Positions 1 through 9,682 are shown, counted from the first letter of the stretch. The stretch: DNA of 64,000 nt from Elusimicrobiota bacterium (GCA_016194745.1 JACQBA010000005.1:1-64000); one strand, 5' to 3'. Notes: generated by a model not told the origin, from the letters alone. Numbers and translations are program-made.

Positions 1-141
1 GAGATGGTGATGCCCGGCGACAACATCGACATGGAAGTCGAGCTGATCGCTCCGATCGCGATGGACCAGGGGCTTCGCTTCGCGGTTCGCGAAGGCGGCC
101 ACACGGTCGGCGCGGGCGTCGTCGCGGAAATCAAGGGTTAA
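1..141 (+). CDS. tuf: Elongation factor Tu, C-terminal fragment
   Basis: The first 46 codons read as the last part of EF-Tu domain III, including the family-typical MPGDN, the [15 protein letters not shown] stretch, and the ending [10 protein letters not shown]-Tu delivers aminoacyl-tRNA to the ribosome as a GTPase. The gene is cut by the window edge, so the GTPase domain lies upstream. Its stop is one base before the rpsJ start, placing tuf directly at the head of the S10 cluster, as in the str-S10 arrangement of many bacteria; rpsL, rpsG and fusA are probably just outside the window. Confidence 0.95.
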   Translation, partial: EMVMPGDNIDMEVELIAPIAMDQGLRFAVREGGHTVGAGVVAEIKG

Positions 142-142
142 C

Positions 143-472
<330 letters not shown>

Positions 473-499
473 TCGAGTAGCGAGGTCATCAGAGGATTT

Positions 500-1327
500 A
501 TGGCAGAAGAAACGAAGGAACCCCAGACTCAGGCGGCATCGGCGGCGCCCGAGGGCAAGAAGGCCCCCGCGACGTTCCGGTCGCTCTTGGGCGTCAAGCG
601 CGGCATGACGCAGGTCTTCACGGACGACGGCAAGCTGCACGGCGTCACGGTCGTCGAGGCCGGGCCGTGCACGGTGCTCGCCGTCCGCACGCCGGAGCGC
701 GACCGCTACAAGGCCGTCCAGCTCGCCTTCGGCTCGCGCCGAGAGAAGAACATGGGCAAGGCTCTCGTCGGCCAGTTCAAGAAGGCGGGGTTCCCCGCGG
801 CGAAGCACGTCCGCGAGTTCCGCGTCGACGACGTCGCCGGCTTCGAGGTCGGCCAGATCGTCGACATGGACCGCTTCACGCCGATGGACTACGTCGATGT
901 CCGGAGCCTGTCGAAGGGCCGAGGCTTCGCCGGCGTCATGAAGCGCCACAACTTCGCCGGTCTTCCCGGCTCCCACGGCGCCTCCGACAAGGAGCGCTCT
1001 CCGGGGTCGTTGACCTCGCGGCGCGCGCTCGGCCGGGTGCTTCCGGGCCAGCGGATGGCCGGGCACATGGGCCACGAGATGACCACCGTCCATAAGATCG
1101 AGGTCGTCAAGACGGACCCCGCGAATCATTTCCTGTTTCTAAAGGGCTCGGTGCCCGGACCCAGGGGGTCGCTCATCATGATCACCGAGACCGTCAAGAA
1201 CCGCAAACGCCGCATCATCCGGAAGGTGTCCACGGTCCTCCGCGACAAGATGGGTAACATCATCCAGGCGAAGGGCGCGAAGGCGGCGGCGAAGGCCGCG
1301 GCGGCGAAGGCCCCGGAGAAGAAATAA
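500..1327 (+). CDS. rplC: 50S ribosomal protein L3 with N- and C-terminal extensions
   Basis: 275 residues against about 210 in the family. The L3 fold starts near residue 27 ([13 protein letters not shown]) and contains the conserved loop around [15 protein letters not shown] and GQRMAGHMG, which reaches toward the peptidyl transferase centre and holds the glutamine that PrmB-type enzymes methylate. The extra length is a Glu/Ala-rich N-terminal stretch and an Ala/Lys-rich C-terminal tail. An AGAGGA ribosome-binding site precedes the ATG. The stop overlaps the rplD start by one base. Confidence 0.97.
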   Translation: MAEETKEPQTQAASAAPEGKKAPATFRSLLGVKRGMTQVFTDDGKLHGVTVVEAGPCTVLAVRTPERDRYKAVQLAFGSRREKNMGKALVGQFKKAGFPAAKHVREFRVDDVAGFEVGQIVDMDRFTPMDYVDVRSLSKGRGFAGVMKRHNFAGLPGSHGASDKERSPGSLTSRRALGRVLPGQRMAGHMGHEMTTVHKIEVVKTDPANHFLFLKGSVPGPRGSLIMITETVKNRKRRIIRKVSTVLRDKMGNIIQAKGAKAAAKAAAAKAPEKK

Positions 1328-1950
1328 TGGAGCTCAAAGTTCAGAACATGAAGGGCGAGGAGGTCGGCAAGCTCAAGCTTCCGGCCGAGGTGTTCGAGGC
1401 GAAGCCCTTGAGGACCTTCCTCCACGAGGTCGTCACCGTCTTCCAGACGAACCAGCGAAGCTGGACGGCGCACACGAAGACGCGCTCCGAAGTCTCGGGC
1501 GGCGGCAAGAAGCCGTGGAAGCAGAAGCACACCGGCCGCGCCCGCGCGGGCTCCAACCGCTCGCCGCTGTGGCGCAAGGGCGGCATCACGTTCGGACCGC
1601 GCTACGTCGGCTCCCGCCGCATGGAGCAGCCGCGGCGGAAGTCGCGACTCGCGCTCGCGCAGGCCTTGAGCGCCCGCGCGTCCAGCGGCGACCTTCGCGT
1701 CGTGGACAAGCTCGCCTTGGACGGCGCCAAGACGAAGCAGGTGGCGGAGTTCCTCAAGGCGCTCGGCGCGGCCAAGACGTCCTTGGTCGTGATCGAGCAG
1801 TTCGACCAGAACCTCGCCCAGGCGAGCCGCAACGTGCAGGGCCTCAAGGTCATGCTCGCGTCGAACCTGAACGCTTACGAGGTGCTCGCGTGCGATAAGC
1901 TGATCGTCACGCAGGGCGCGCTCGAGAAGATCCGCTCGAGGTGGAACTAG
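1327..1950 (+). CDS. rplD: 50S ribosomal protein L4
   Basis: 207 residues, normal length. Conserved L4 signature GGGKKPWKQKHTGRARAGS (the extended loop lining the exit tunnel) at about residues 58-76, followed by SPLWRKGGITFGP. L4 binds 23S rRNA early in assembly; in Enterobacteria it also autoregulates the S10 operon, but no such leader can be judged here because the promoter is outside the window. Starts on the last base of the rplC stop codon (TAATG), so translation is likely coupled. Confidence 0.97.
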   Translation: MELKVQNMKGEEVGKLKLPAEVFEAKPLRTFLHEVVTVFQTNQRSWTAHTKTRSEVSGGGKKPWKQKHTGRARAGSNRSPLWRKGGITFGPRYVGSRRMEQPRRKSRLALAQALSARASSGDLRVVDKLALDGAKTKQVAEFLKALGAAKTSLVVIEQFDQNLAQASRNVQGLKVMLASNLNAYEVLACDKLIVTQGALEKIRSRWN

Positions 1951-1952
1951 CC

Positions 1953-2249
1953 ATGACCGACTTCAATCCCTATCAGTACCTGCGGCGCCCGGTCATGACC
2001 GAGCGCAGCACGAATCTAAAGGAAGACAACAACCAGTACGTGTTCGAGGTCGTCCCGACCGCGACGAAGCCGGACATCCGGCGCGCGGTCGAGGAGATCT
2101 TTAAGGTGAAGGTCACGAGAGTGCGGACGATGAACGTGCGGGGCAAGACCCGCAGGTTCGGCAAGAGCGAGGGCAAGCGCCCGGACTGGAAAAAGGCGAT
2201 CGTCACGCTCACGGAAGGACAGAAGATCAATCTGGTGGAGCAGGCCTAA
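1953..2249 (+). CDS. rplW: 50S ribosomal protein L23
   Basis: 98 residues from ATG 1953 (MTDFNPYQYLRRPVMTE). L23 forms part of the exit-tunnel rim and is the docking site for trigger factor and SRP. The typical pattern is present: an early 'RPVMTE' helix, YVFEV, then the RGKTRRFGK loop and a VTLTEGQKI strand. A GTG at 1941 in the same frame is possible but overlaps rplD; ATG 1953 is preferred because AGGTGG lies a suitable distance upstream and the protein start matches the family. Confidence 0.95.
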   Translation: MTDFNPYQYLRRPVMTERSTNLKEDNNQYVFEVVPTATKPDIRRAVEEIFKVKVTRVRTMNVRGKTRRFGKSEGKRPDWKKAIVTLTEGQKINLVEQA

Positions 2250-2258
2250 AGAGGGACT

Positions 2259-3104
2259 ATGCCAGTAAAGAGCTATAACCCATACACCCCGTCGCGGCGG
2301 CACATGACGTCGGCGGACTACTCGGAGCTTTCGAAGAAGGGCCCCGAGAAGAGCCTCACCGTCGGCCTGCGCAAGACCGGCGGCCGCAACAACACCGGCA
2401 CCATCATGGTGCGGCACATCGGCGGCGGCCACAAGCGCGCCTACCGGCTGATCGACTTCAAGCGGGACAAGACGAACATCCCCGGCAAGATCATGTCGGT
2501 GGAGTACGACCCGAACCGCTCGGCCCGCATCTGCCTCGTGCAGTACGCGGACGGCGAGAAGCGCTACGTGCTGCACGCGGTCGGCGTCAAGATCGGCGAC
2601 ACCATCATGTCGGGGCCCGACGTCGAGATCAAGCCCGGCAACGCGCTGCCGCTCGCGAACGTCCCGGAAGGCTCCTTCGTGCACAACATCGAGCTCATCC
2701 AGGGACGCGGCGGCCAGATGGCTCGCTCGGCGGGCACCCAGTGCCAGCTCATGGCGAAGGACGGCCCGTACGCGACGCTCAAGCTTCCCTCGGGCGAGAT
2801 CCGGCTCGTGTCGCGCGACTGCATGGCGACGCTCGGCCAGGTCTCCAACATCGAGCACGACACCATCAACTTCGGCAAGGCCGGCCGGACCCGCCATCGC
2901 GGCGAGCGTCCGACCGTCCGCGGCGGCGCCATGAACGCGGTGGACCACCCTCTGGGCGGCGGCCGCGGCAAGTCGAAGGGAAACAACCATCCCCGCTCTC
3001 CGTGGAACCAGCTCTCGAAGGGCTACAAGACTCGAAACAAGAAGAAGATCTGGGGCTGGATGATCGTACAGGACCGCCGCAAGGGCAAGGGCGCGTCGGC
3101 ATAG
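2259..3104 (+). CDS. rplB: 50S ribosomal protein L2
   Basis: 281 residues, near the normal 275. L2 binds 23S rRNA near the peptidyl transferase centre and links the subunits. Conserved blocks include [17 protein letters not shown], the SH3-like core and [12 protein letters not shown]. The family signature VDHPHGGGEG reads [10 protein letters not shown] here, so the second His is Leu and the Glu is Arg; variants at this site occur in other phyla, so loss of function is not implied. GAGGGA precedes the ATG. Confidence 0.97.
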   Translation: MPVKSYNPYTPSRRHMTSADYSELSKKGPEKSLTVGLRKTGGRNNTGTIMVRHIGGGHKRAYRLIDFKRDKTNIPGKIMSVEYDPNRSARICLVQYADGEKRYVLHAVGVKIGDTIMSGPDVEIKPGNALPLANVPEGSFVHNIELIQGRGGQMARSAGTQCQLMAKDGPYATLKLPSGEIRLVSRDCMATLGQVSNIEHDTINFGKAGRTRHRGERPTVRGGAMNAVDHPLGGGRGKSKGNNHPRSPWNQLSKGYKTRNKKKIWGWMIVQDRRKGKGASA

Positions 3105-3111
3105 AGGATAT

Positions 3112-3399
3112 ATGAGTCGATCAACAAAAAAGGGACCGTACGTAGATCAAAATCTCCTGGAGAAGGTGCAGAAGGCGAACCAGGCGGGCGAGAAGAAGAC
3201 CATCAAGACGTGGGCCCGCTCCTGCACCATCACGCCGGAGTTCGTGGGCCATACGTTCGCGGTGCACAATGGGCGCAAGTTCCTGCCCATCTACATCTCG
3301 GAGCACATGGTCGGCCACAAGCTCGGCGAATTCGCCTTCTCGCGGTTCTTCCGCGGCCACGGCGAAGCGCACACGAAGGAAGCCACGGAGCTCACGTAA
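3112..3399 (+). CDS. rpsS: 30S ribosomal protein S19
   Basis: 95 residues, normal. Starts [12 protein letters not shown], with the family-typical [23 protein letters not shown] and the '[17 protein letters not shown]' region followed by GHG. S19 lies in the 30S head and pairs with S13 near the A-site finger. An AGAGGA ribosome-binding site sits seven bases upstream of the start; rplV follows after one base. Confidence 0.97.
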   Translation: MSRSTKKGPYVDQNLLEKVQKANQAGEKKTIKTWARSCTITPEFVGHTFAVHNGRKFLPIYISEHMVGHKLGEFAFSRFFRGHGEAHTKEATELT

Positions 3400-3400
3400 C

Positions 3401-3748
3401 ATGGAAGCCATCGCGCACGCTCGTTTCCAGCGTTTCGGCACCCGCAAGGTGGCCCAGGTCCTGGATCAGATCCGGGGCAAGTCCGTGTGGACCGCGTACC
3501 AGACCCTCCCGCAGGTCCCGCGGGCGGCCGCGGTGCTCGTCACCAAGACGCTCCGCTCGGCGACCGCGAACCTCGCGTCGCGCAGCGGCAAGCAGGTCGA
3601 TCCGAAGACCGTCTACGTCAAGCAGGCGTGGGTCGGCCAAGGCCCGATGGGCCATATGAAGCGAGTCATGCCGGCGCCGCAGGGCCGTGCGATGACCTTC
3701 AAGCGCAAGGTGTGCCACCTGACGATGGTGGTCGCCACCCCGGAGTAA
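3401..3748 (+). CDS. rplV: 50S ribosomal protein L22
   Basis: 115 residues. L22 lines the nascent-peptide exit tunnel; the long beta-hairpin is recognisable near the C-terminal half (VGQGPMGHMKRVMPAPQGRA), the region where macrolide-resistance changes occur in other bacteria. The frame is open further upstream, but ATG 3401 gives MEAIAHARFQRFGTRK, which aligns with the family start and lies one base after the rpsS stop. The hairpin carries GPMGHMKR where many families have an Arg/Lys-rich tip. Confidence 0.95.
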   Translation: MEAIAHARFQRFGTRKVAQVLDQIRGKSVWTAYQTLPQVPRAAAVLVTKTLRSATANLASRSGKQVDPKTVYVKQAWVGQGPMGHMKRVMPAPQGRAMTFKRKVCHLTMVVATPE

Positions 3749-3751
3749 ACC

Positions 3752-4585
3752 ATGGGACAAAAAATCCACCCCAAATCGACGCGACTCGGCTACATCCAAG
3801 ACTGGGAATCCCGCTGGCTTTCTCTGCGCGACATGCCCGCCTTGATCGGCGAGGACTTCAAGATCCGCAGCCTGGTCAAGGAGCGCTTCCGTCTGGCGGC
3901 CGTCAGCTGGGTCGGCATCGAGCGGACCGGGTCGTACCTGCGCGTGAACATCCACACCGCGCGCCCCGGCGTCGTGATCGGCAAGAAGGGCGCCGACATC
4001 GAATCCGTGCGCACGGCGATCGAGAAGATCACGGCAAGCAAGACCTTCATCAACGTCATCGAGATCAAGGAGCCCGAGCTCGACGCCCGGCTCGTCGCGG
4101 AGGCCATCGCGATGCAGCTCGAGAAGCGCGTGGCGCATCGCCGCGCGATCAAGCGGGCGATGGAGCGCACGATGCAGTCCGGCGCCCAGGGCATCAAGGT
4201 CATGGTCTCGGGCCGCCTCGGCGGAAACGAGATCGCGCGCCGCGAATGGATGCGCGAGGGCCGCGTGCCCCTGCACACCTTCAGCGCCGACATCGACTAC
4301 GGCCTCATCGAGGCGCACACCGCCATGGGCCTCATCGGCGTCAAGGTTTGGATCTTCAGGAAGCAGCTGTTCGTGAAGAGCCCCAAGGAGCTCCTGCTGC
4401 AGGCCCGCAAGGCCGGCATCGAGCCCAAGCCGATCGCCGCCGCCGGCGAAGGAGCCGCGGTGGCGGTGATCGCCCCGCCGGCCGAGCCGAAGCGCGAGGA
4501 AAAGTCGCCCGCCGCGATGCCGGATCTGCCGGCGAGCGCGCTCGCCCAGCTCGAGGACGCGGGCGGAGAAGGGAACAAGGGATAA
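3752..4585 (+). CDS. rpsC: 30S ribosomal protein S3 with C-terminal extension
   Basis: 277 residues versus about 210-235. Begins [15 protein letters not shown], has the KH domain with [14 protein letters not shown] near residues 69-83 and the C-terminal domain with [14 protein letters not shown]3 forms the mRNA entry site of the 30S subunit. The last ~60 residues are an Ala/Pro/Glu-rich low-complexity tail absent from typical homologues. Starts three bases after rplV and ends four bases before rplP. Confidence 0.96.
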   Translation: MGQKIHPKSTRLGYIQDWESRWLSLRDMPALIGEDFKIRSLVKERFRLAAVSWVGIERTGSYLRVNIHTARPGVVIGKKGADIESVRTAIEKITASKTFINVIEIKEPELDARLVAEAIAMQLEKRVAHRRAIKRAMERTMQSGAQGIKVMVSGRLGGNEIARREWMREGRVPLHTFSADIDYGLIEAHTAMGLIGVKVWIFRKQLFVKSPKELLLQARKAGIEPKPIAAAGEGAAVAVIAPPAEPKREEKSPAAMPDLPASALAQLEDAGGEGNKG

Positions 4586-4589
4586 TCGC

Positions 4590-5003
4590 ATGTTGATGCC
4601 TAAGAGAGTCAAATACCGCAAGCCGCACAGCCACCCGAGGATCAAGGGCCTGGCCAAGCGCGGCACGACGATCGCCTTCGGCGAGTACGGCCTCAAGGCC
4701 CTCGAGCCGAAGTGGGTCACCGCCCGGCAGATCGAGGCGAGCCGCGTCGCGCTCAGCCGCTTCATCAAGAAGGGCGGCAAAGTCTGGGTCCGCATCTTCC
4801 CGGACAAGGCGATCACGAAGCACCCCGCCGAGACCCGCATGGGTAAGGGTAAGGGCGCTCCGGACCATTGGGCCGCCGTCATCAAGCCGGGCCGCGTGCT
4901 GTTCGAGCTCGAGGGCCTGGATCCGACGATGGCGAAGAAGGCGATGACGCTGGCGGCGCACAAGCTGCCGATCCGCACCCGGTTCATCATCCGGGACCAC
5001 TGA
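4590..5003 (+). CDS. rplP: 50S ribosomal protein L16
   Basis: 137 residues, normal. L16 organises the A-site region of the 50S subunit. Signature stretches: [20 protein letters not shown] at the start, then [27 protein letters not shown] and the [11 protein letters not shown] end. Located between rpsC and rpmC as in the canonical S10 operon. Confidence 0.97.
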   Translation: MLMPKRVKYRKPHSHPRIKGLAKRGTTIAFGEYGLKALEPKWVTARQIEASRVALSRFIKKGGKVWVRIFPDKAITKHPAETRMGKGKGAPDHWAAVIKPGRVLFELEGLDPTMAKKAMTLAAHKLPIRTRFIIRDH

Positions 5004-5011
5004 GGTCAGAC

Positions 5012-5221
5012 ATGAAGAGACGAGAGATCAACGCGAAGAGGGACCAGTCGGTAGGCGAACTCAAGGCCGAGCTGAGGACCACCCGCGAGAAACAGTTTAA
5101 GCTCAAGTTCAAGCACGGGGTCACCCCGCTCGAGAACCCGACCGAGCTGCGCAGTCTCCGGCGGCACATCGCGCGCCTGGAGACTTGGATCCGGGAGAAG
5201 GCGACCCGGGGCCAAGCGTAG
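5012..5221 (+). CDS. rpmC: 50S ribosomal protein L29
   Basis: 69 residues forming the expected two-helix coiled protein: [21 protein letters not shown] followed by [19 protein letters not shown]29 binds near L23 at the tunnel exit. The start is ATG 5012, eight bases after the rplP stop, with a GAGG motif directly upstream. Confidence 0.94.
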   Translation: MKRREINAKRDQSVGELKAELRTTREKQFKLKFKHGVTPLENPTELRSLRRHIARLETWIREKATRGQA

Positions 5222-5244
5222 GCCAGGGATACAGAGGAACAGTT

Positions 5245-5541
5245 ATGGCGACCGCTTCAAAGCCGCAGCAGGAAGAAGAGCAGAGGAACCGCAGGCGCAC
5301 CATCGAGGGGATCGTCGTGTCCGACAAGGCCGACAAGACCCGCGTGGTGAACGTCGAGCGCCGCGTGCGGCATCCCTTCTACGAGAAGGTGATGACCCGG
5401 CACAGCAAGTTCTACGTCCACGACGAGGGCAACGAGTCCCACGCCGGCGACCTGGTCGAGATCATGAGCACCCGCCCGATGTCGAAGCTGAAGCGCTGGC
5501 GGCTCGTGCGCGTCATCCGCAAGCAGGGGAAGACGGCATGA
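5245..5541 (+). CDS. rpsQ: 30S ribosomal protein S17
   Basis: 98 residues. The OB-fold core starts near residue 18 ([23 protein letters not shown]) and ends with the [12 protein letters not shown] strand. About 15 additional N-terminal residues are Gln/Glu/Arg-rich. S17 is a primary 16S rRNA binder. AGAGGA lies upstream of ATG 5245. The stop codon overlaps the rplN start in ATGA, indicating translational coupling. Confidence 0.95.
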   Translation: MATASKPQQEEEQRNRRRTIEGIVVSDKADKTRVVNVERRVRHPFYEKVMTRHSKFYVHDEGNESHAGDLVEIMSTRPMSKLKRWRLVRVIRKQGKTA

Positions 5542-5906
5542 TCCAGCTCCGAACCATCCTCAACGTCGCCGACAACTCCGGCGCCCGCAAGCTCCAGTGC
5601 TTCAAGGTCCTGGGCGGCAGCACCCGGACCTACGCGTACCTGGGAGACATCGTCGTCTGCTCGGTCCGCGACGCCATCCCGACGGCCGCCATCAAGAAAG
5701 GCGACGTCGTGAAGGCCGTGATCGTCCGCGTCCGGCGCGAACATCGCCGGGCGGACGGCTCCTACGTCCGCTTCGACGACAACGCCGCGTGCGTCGTCGA
5801 CGCCAACGGCGAGCCCCAGGGCACGCGCGTGTTCGGCCCCGTCGCGCGCGAGCTCCGCGACCGCAACTTCCTGAAGATCATCTCTCTCGCACCCGAGGTA
5901 GTCTGA
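5538..5906 (+). CDS. rplN: 50S ribosomal protein L14
   Basis: 122 residues, exact family length. Begins [21 protein letters not shown] and ends with the [23 protein letters not shown] motif that is nearly invariant in L14. L14 contacts 16S rRNA in an intersubunit bridge and is the target of RsfS silencing factor. Overlaps rpsQ by four bases. Confidence 0.98.
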   Translation: MIQLRTILNVADNSGARKLQCFKVLGGSTRTYAYLGDIVVCSVRDAIPTAAIKKGDVVKAVIVRVRREHRRADGSYVRFDDNAACVVDANGEPQGTRVFGPVARELRDRNFLKIISLAPEVV

Positions 5907-5907
5907 T

Positions 5908-6237
5908 ATGTCGAAATTGGCCATCCATAAGAAAGACACGGTCGTCGTCCTGTCGGGACGCGACAAGGGCAAGCAGGGCGAGGTCCTCAAGGTCCACGCC
6001 GCGACGGAGAAGAGGCCGGCGACGGCGCTCGTCTCCAAGATCAACTTCGTGACGTCCCACAACAAGCCGACGCAGACCGACCCCGGCGGCATCCAGAAGA
6101 AGGAAGCGCCCTTGCCCCTTTCCAAGCTGATGCTGGTCTGTCCGAAGTGCAAGAAGGGGATCCGCCCTAAGTTCGATAGGCTGGGCTCCGGCGAGAAGAC
6201 GCGGGTCTGCCGCAAGTGCAGCGAGGTCATCCTTTAA
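5908..6237 (+). CDS. rplX: 50S ribosomal protein L24, zinc-ribbon form
   Basis: 109 residues. N-terminal KOW motif (KKDTVVVLSGRDKGKQGEVL) typical of L24, an assembly initiator at the tunnel exit. The C-terminal part has CPKC and CRKC pairs about 28 residues apart, the arrangement expected of the zinc-binding variant. The stop codon overlaps the rplE start (TAATG), so the downstream gene is probably translated by re-initiation. Confidence 0.95.
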   Translation: MSKLAIHKKDTVVVLSGRDKGKQGEVLKVHAATEKRPATALVSKINFVTSHNKPTQTDPGGIQKKEAPLPLSKLMLVCPKCKKGIRPKFDRLGSGEKTRVCRKCSEVIL

Positions 6238-6998
6238 TGAGCGAAAAAAACGGGAAGAACGACGACAATAAAGAGGCGCGCGCCAAGGAAGCTCGCGCCA
6301 AGGCGATGGCGGCCAAGGAAGCCGCCGCCGCCGCGGCCGCCGAGAAGGCGGCCGAGCGGGAGAAGGCTCCGGAGTCATCCGAGCCCGCGCCCCCGCCGCG
6401 CTTGAAAGCCTTCTACCGGGACCAGGTCGTCCCGGCGATGGTCGAGAGCATGGGGCTGAAGAATCCCTTCCAGGTCCCGCACATGGTCAAGATCGTGATC
6501 AACATCGGCGTCAACGAGGCGAAGGAGAACATCCAGGCCTTGGACATGGCGCGCGAGGAGCTCGCGCAGATCTCGGGGCAGCTCCCGCAGATCCGCCGCG
6601 CGAAGAAGTCGATCTCGAACTTCAAGCTGCGCGAGAACATGCCGATCGCCGTGCGCGTGACGCTCCGCGGCAACCGGATGTGGGAGTTCCTGGACCGCCT
6701 GGTCTCGACGGCGATCCCGCGCATCCGCGACTTCCGGGGCCTGGAGCCGAACGGCTTCGACGGCAACGGGAACTACAACTTGGGGCTCAAGGAACAGCAC
6801 ATCTTCCCCGAGATCAACGCGGAGAAGTCGCAGAAGCTCCGCGGCATGAACATCACCTTCGTCACCTCCGCCGTGCTGCTCGAGAAGGTCGAGGACAAGG
6901 ACGCGGTCGGGCTCGAGTTGCTGACGCGCCTCGGCATGCCGTTCAAGAAGCGCGCGCCGAAGGGCGCCGCGAAGGAGACGGCGGCCGTCGCCGCATAG
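6237..6998 (+). CDS. rplE: 50S ribosomal protein L5 with long N-terminal extension
   Basis: 253 residues from ATG 6237, about 70 more than the family. The L5 core begins around residue 62 (RLKAFYRDQVVPAMVE) and shows RRAKKSISNFKLRENMPI and the DFRGLEPNGFDGNGNYNLGL block. The first ~60 residues are Lys/Ala/Glu-rich and probably helical or disordered; this tail contains ARAKEARAKAMAAKEAAA. L5 binds 5S rRNA. The ATG overlapping the rplX stop is the natural start; the next in-frame ATGs are inside the Ala-rich tail. Confidence 0.94.
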   Translation: MSEKNGKNDDNKEARAKEARAKAMAAKEAAAAAAAEKAAEREKAPESSEPAPPPRLKAFYRDQVVPAMVESMGLKNPFQVPHMVKIVINIGVNEAKENIQALDMAREELAQISGQLPQIRRAKKSISNFKLRENMPIAVRVTLRGNRMWEFLDRLVSTAIPRIRDFRGLEPNGFDGNGNYNLGLKEQHIFPEINAEKSQKLRGMNITFVTSAVLLEKVEDKDAVGLELLTRLGMPFKKRAPKGAAKETAAVAA

Positions 6999-7007
6999 AG
7001 GGATATC

Positions 7008-7193
7008 ATGGCAACCATCGCTTGGGTCGCAAAAATGAAGAAGCCGCAGAAGTTCGCGACGCGCTACCGGAACCGCTGCCAGATCTGCGGCCGGCCGCGC
7101 GCGTACTACCGCGACTTCGGACTTTGCCGCATCTGCCTGCGCAAGATGGCCCACCAGGGACAGATCCCGGGCCTGCGCAAGTCGTCTTGGTGA
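7008..7193 (+). CDS. rpsN: 30S ribosomal protein S14, zinc type (type Z)
   Basis: 61 residues, the length of the zinc-binding short form rather than the ~100-residue zinc-free form. Two Cys pairs, CQIC and CRIC, flank the [11 protein letters not shown] segment; the C-terminus [11 protein letters not shown] is typical. S14 assembles late in the 30S head. AGGGATATC with a purine-rich site precedes the ATG. Confidence 0.97.
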   Translation: MATIAWVAKMKKPQKFATRYRNRCQICGRPRAYYRDFGLCRICLRKMAHQGQIPGLRKSSW

Positions 7194-7200
7194 GGAAATC

Positions 7201-7593
7201 ATGGATCCGATCGCAGACCTTCTGACGCGCATCCGCAACGCCAACCTGAAGCAGCACGACAGGGTGGACGTGCCGTTCTCGAAGCTTAAGATGGAAGTCG
7301 TCCGCGTCCTCAAGGACGAGGGCTTCATCGCCAACTTCAAGTCGCTCTACCATGAAAACCGCCGCGGCTCCATCCGGGTGTTCCTCAAGTACTCGCCGGA
7401 AAAGGAGCGCGTCATCCGAGGCTTGAAGAAGGTGTCGAAGCCCGGGCTGCGCGTATACCGCTCGTATAAGGACATTCCGCGCGTTCGCGAAGGGTTCGGC
7501 ATCTCGATCCTTTCGACGCCGGCGGGTCTCCTGACGGACAAGCAGGCGAAGGAAAAGAAGGTGGGGGGCGAAGTCCTCTGCCAGGTGTGGTGA
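7201..7593 (+). CDS. rpsH: 30S ribosomal protein S8
   Basis: 130 residues, standard. Starts [15 protein letters not shown] and ends with the conserved GVSIL-type block, here [19 protein letters not shown], followed by [10 protein letters not shown]8 is a primary binder of the 16S rRNA central domain and in Enterobacteria the translational regulator of the spc operon. Seven bases after rpsN, three before rplF. Confidence 0.97.
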   Translation: MDPIADLLTRIRNANLKQHDRVDVPFSKLKMEVVRVLKDEGFIANFKSLYHENRRGSIRVFLKYSPEKERVIRGLKKVSKPGLRVYRSYKDIPRVREGFGISILSTPAGLLTDKQAKEKKVGGEVLCQVW

Positions 7594-7596
7594 CCC

Positions 7597-8169
7597 ATGT
7601 CTAGAATCGGAAAGCAGCCGGTCGTCGTCCCGCAGGGCGTCCAAGTCCAGATCAACGGCAAGATCGTCACGGCCAAGGGACCGCAGGGCGAACTCAAGGA
7701 GACGCTGCCGGAGCCCGTCAGCGCGAAGCTCGAGAACGGAATCATCAAGCTCTCCGCGGACGTCTCGACCCCGCAGGTCCGCGCGGTGTACGGCACGAGC
7801 CGCGCGCGCGTGGCGAACCTCGTCAACGGCGTGGACAAGGGCTTCGCGAAGGTGCTCGACATCGTCGGCCTGGGATTTAAGGCCGCGCTCGCGGGCGACA
7901 AGCTCACGCTCAACATCGGAAAGTCGCACCCCGTCGAGTGGACGGCGCCGAAAGGCGTCAAGCTCGCGGTCGACCCGAAGACGAACCAGATCACCGTGAC
8001 GGGCCCCTCCAAGGAGCTCGTCGGGCGCGCGGCCGCGGCCATCCGCGAGCTGCGTCCGCCGGAGCCGTACAAGGCCACCGGCATCCGCTATTTCGGCGAG
8101 CACATCCTGCGCAAGGCGGGCAAGACCGCGGCTGGAGCCGGGGCCGGAGCCGGCGGCGCGAAGAAATAG
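7597..8169 (+). CDS. rplF: 50S ribosomal protein L6
   Basis: 190 residues. MSRIGKQPVVVPQGVQV start and the KATGIRYFGEHILRKAGKTA end define L6 (the family usually has 'KGKGIRY..E'). Two repeats of the L6 fold are evident, with GLGFKAAL in the middle. A short Gly/Ala tail follows the usual C-terminus. L6 supports the GTPase-associated region of the 50S subunit. Confidence 0.96.
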   Translation: MSRIGKQPVVVPQGVQVQINGKIVTAKGPQGELKETLPEPVSAKLENGIIKLSADVSTPQVRAVYGTSRARVANLVNGVDKGFAKVLDIVGLGFKAALAGDKLTLNIGKSHPVEWTAPKGVKLAVDPKTNQITVTGPSKELVGRAAAAIRELRPPEPYKATGIRYFGEHILRKAGKTAAGAGAGAGGAKK

Positions 8170-8176
8170 GTAAACC

Positions 8177-8539
8177 ATGAAGAATAAGGCACAGCGCTTT
8201 GAATATCGGAAGGATCGGGTCCGCAACAAGATCCGCATCCTCGCCACCGGCCGCCCGCGCCTCAGCGTGCACCGGAGCCTCAAGTACCTCTACGCGCAGG
8301 TCGTCGACGACGCGCAGGGGAAGACTTTGGCGTACGCCTCCAGCTTGTCCAAGGAAGTGAAGGCGAAGACCAAGGGCGGCAAGAACCTCACCGCGGCGAA
8401 GGCCGTGGGCGAGCTGATCGCGCAGAAGGCGATCAAGGCCGGAGTCAAGCAGGTCGCGTTCGATCGAGGCGGCCTTATCTATCACGGCAGGGTCAAGGCC
8501 CTCGCCGATGCCGCCCGCGCCGCGGGCCTGGAGTTCTAA
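8177..8539 (+). CDS. rplR: 50S ribosomal protein L18
   Basis: 120 residues. 5S rRNA-binding protein with the typical [18 protein letters not shown] region, and the C-terminal [22 protein letters not shown] block. Seven bases after rplF; two bases before rpsE. Confidence 0.97.
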   Translation: MKNKAQRFEYRKDRVRNKIRILATGRPRLSVHRSLKYLYAQVVDDAQGKTLAYASSLSKEVKAKTKGGKNLTAAKAVGELIAQKAIKAGVKQVAFDRGGLIYHGRVKALADAARAAGLEF

Positions 8540-8541
8540 TC

Positions 8542-9171
8542 ATGCCTGATATCGAGACGCCCAGCACGCCTGCCGCCGAGCCGCAGCCTCAAGCGCAGCC
8601 TCAGCCCCAGCCCCAGCCTCAGCCGCAGCAACAGCAGCACCAGCAGTACGGCGGGCAGAGGGGACGCGGAGGCCCGGGCCGCGGACGCGAACGCCGGCAG
8701 TCCGAGGCGGAAGCCGCGGGGCTCAAGGAGACCGTCGTCGCGATCAACCGCGTGGCGAAGGTCGTGAAGGGCGGCAAACGCTTTTCGTTCAGCTCGCTGG
8801 TGATTCTCGGCGACGGCCAGGGCGGCGTCGGCTGCGGACTCGGCAAGGCGAAGGAAGTGCAGGCGGCGATTCAGAAGGCGTCGGCCCACGCGCGCAAGCA
8901 CATGATGAAGTTCCCGCTCGTCGAAGGCACCATCCCTCACGAAGTGATGGGCCATTACGGCGCGGGCAAGGTGTGGATGAAGCCGGCGGGTCCCGGCACG
9001 GGCGTCATCGCGGGCGGCGGCGTGCGCGCGGTGCTCGAGGCGTCGGGCGTCAAGAACATCCTGACGAAGAGCCTCGGCAGCTCGAACTCCTTCAACATGG
9101 TGTACGCCACGCTGGACGCGCTCAAGCAGCTGCGCAGCCGCGAGCAGATCGCGAAGCTTCGAGGTAGATAA
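8542..9171 (+). CDS. rpsE: 30S ribosomal protein S5 with Pro/Gln-rich N-terminal tail
   Basis: 209 residues. The S5 double-stranded RNA-binding domain starts near residue 56 ([21 protein letters not shown]) and continues with the GNGGVG-type [17 protein letters not shown] motif, then [22 protein letters not shown]. The first ~50 residues are built of PQ and Q repeats and Gly/Arg, absent in most homologues. S5 functions in decoding accuracy. The next gene is rplO; the usual rpmD (L30) gene between them is missing. Confidence 0.95.
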   Translation: MPDIETPSTPAAEPQPQAQPQPQPQPQPQQQQHQQYGGQRGRGGPGRGRERRQSEAEAAGLKETVVAINRVAKVVKGGKRFSFSSLVILGDGQGGVGCGLGKAKEVQAAIQKASAHARKHMMKFPLVEGTIPHEVMGHYGAGKVWMKPAGPGTGVIAGGGVRAVLEASGVKNILTKSLGSSNSFNMVYATLDALKQLRSREQIAKLRGR

Positions 9172-9672
9172 ATGACGACGGCGACGAAGGAAAAGAAGAC
9201 GGAAGCGACGGAACAATTCTCGATCCACACGCTCGTGCCCAAGCACGGCGCGCGCAAGGCGCGCAAGCGCCTCGGCACCGGCTCCGGCTCCGGCCACGGC
9301 CAGACGTCGACGCGCGGCCAGAAGGGCCAGCGCGGCCGCGCGGGCGACGGCAAGCAGACCGGTTTCGAAGGCGGCCAGACGCCGCTGTTCCGGCGCGTTC
9401 CCAAGCGCGGCTTCACCAACGGCCCCTTCCGCGTCCGCTACCAGGTCGTCGACCTGGCGGACTTGGCGCGCGTGTTCGGCAACGCGAAGGAAGTCGGCGT
9501 GGACGCGCTCAAGCTGCACCGCTTGGTGAAGGGATCCAAGCCGGTGAAGGTCCTGGGCGACGGGGAGCTCAAGCATCCTCTCAAGGTCCAGGCGCACGCG
9601 TTCTCCGAGAGCGCGAAGAAAAAGATCGAGAAGGCCGGCGGTACGGCGGAGGTCGTCGCGGCGCCCAAGTAA
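9172..9672 (+). CDS. rplO: 50S ribosomal protein L15
   Basis: 166 residues. Contains the Gly/Lys/Arg-rich L15 motif (RKRLGTGSGSGHGQTSTRGQ, then KGQ..RAG), the GFEGGQTPLFRRVPKRGF signature and a C-terminal AHAFSESAKKKIEKAGG. About 18 extra N-terminal residues are Lys/Thr/Glu-rich. The ATG directly abuts the rpsE stop. Confidence 0.95.
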   Translation: MTTATKEKKTEATEQFSIHTLVPKHGARKARKRLGTGSGSGHGQTSTRGQKGQRGRAGDGKQTGFEGGQTPLFRRVPKRGFTNGPFRVRYQVVDLADLARVFGNAKEVGVDALKLHRLVKGSKPVKVLGDGELKHPLKVQAHAFSESAKKKIEKAGGTAEVVAAPK

Positions 9673-9682
9673 AGACTCCTAC

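Noticed and set aside
3392..4990. Long minus-strand open frame (~530 codons) across the ribosomal genes
   Set aside because: Overlaps rplV, rpsC and rplP completely, has no family features, and similar antisense frames arise everywhere in high-GC DNA because stops are AT-rich.
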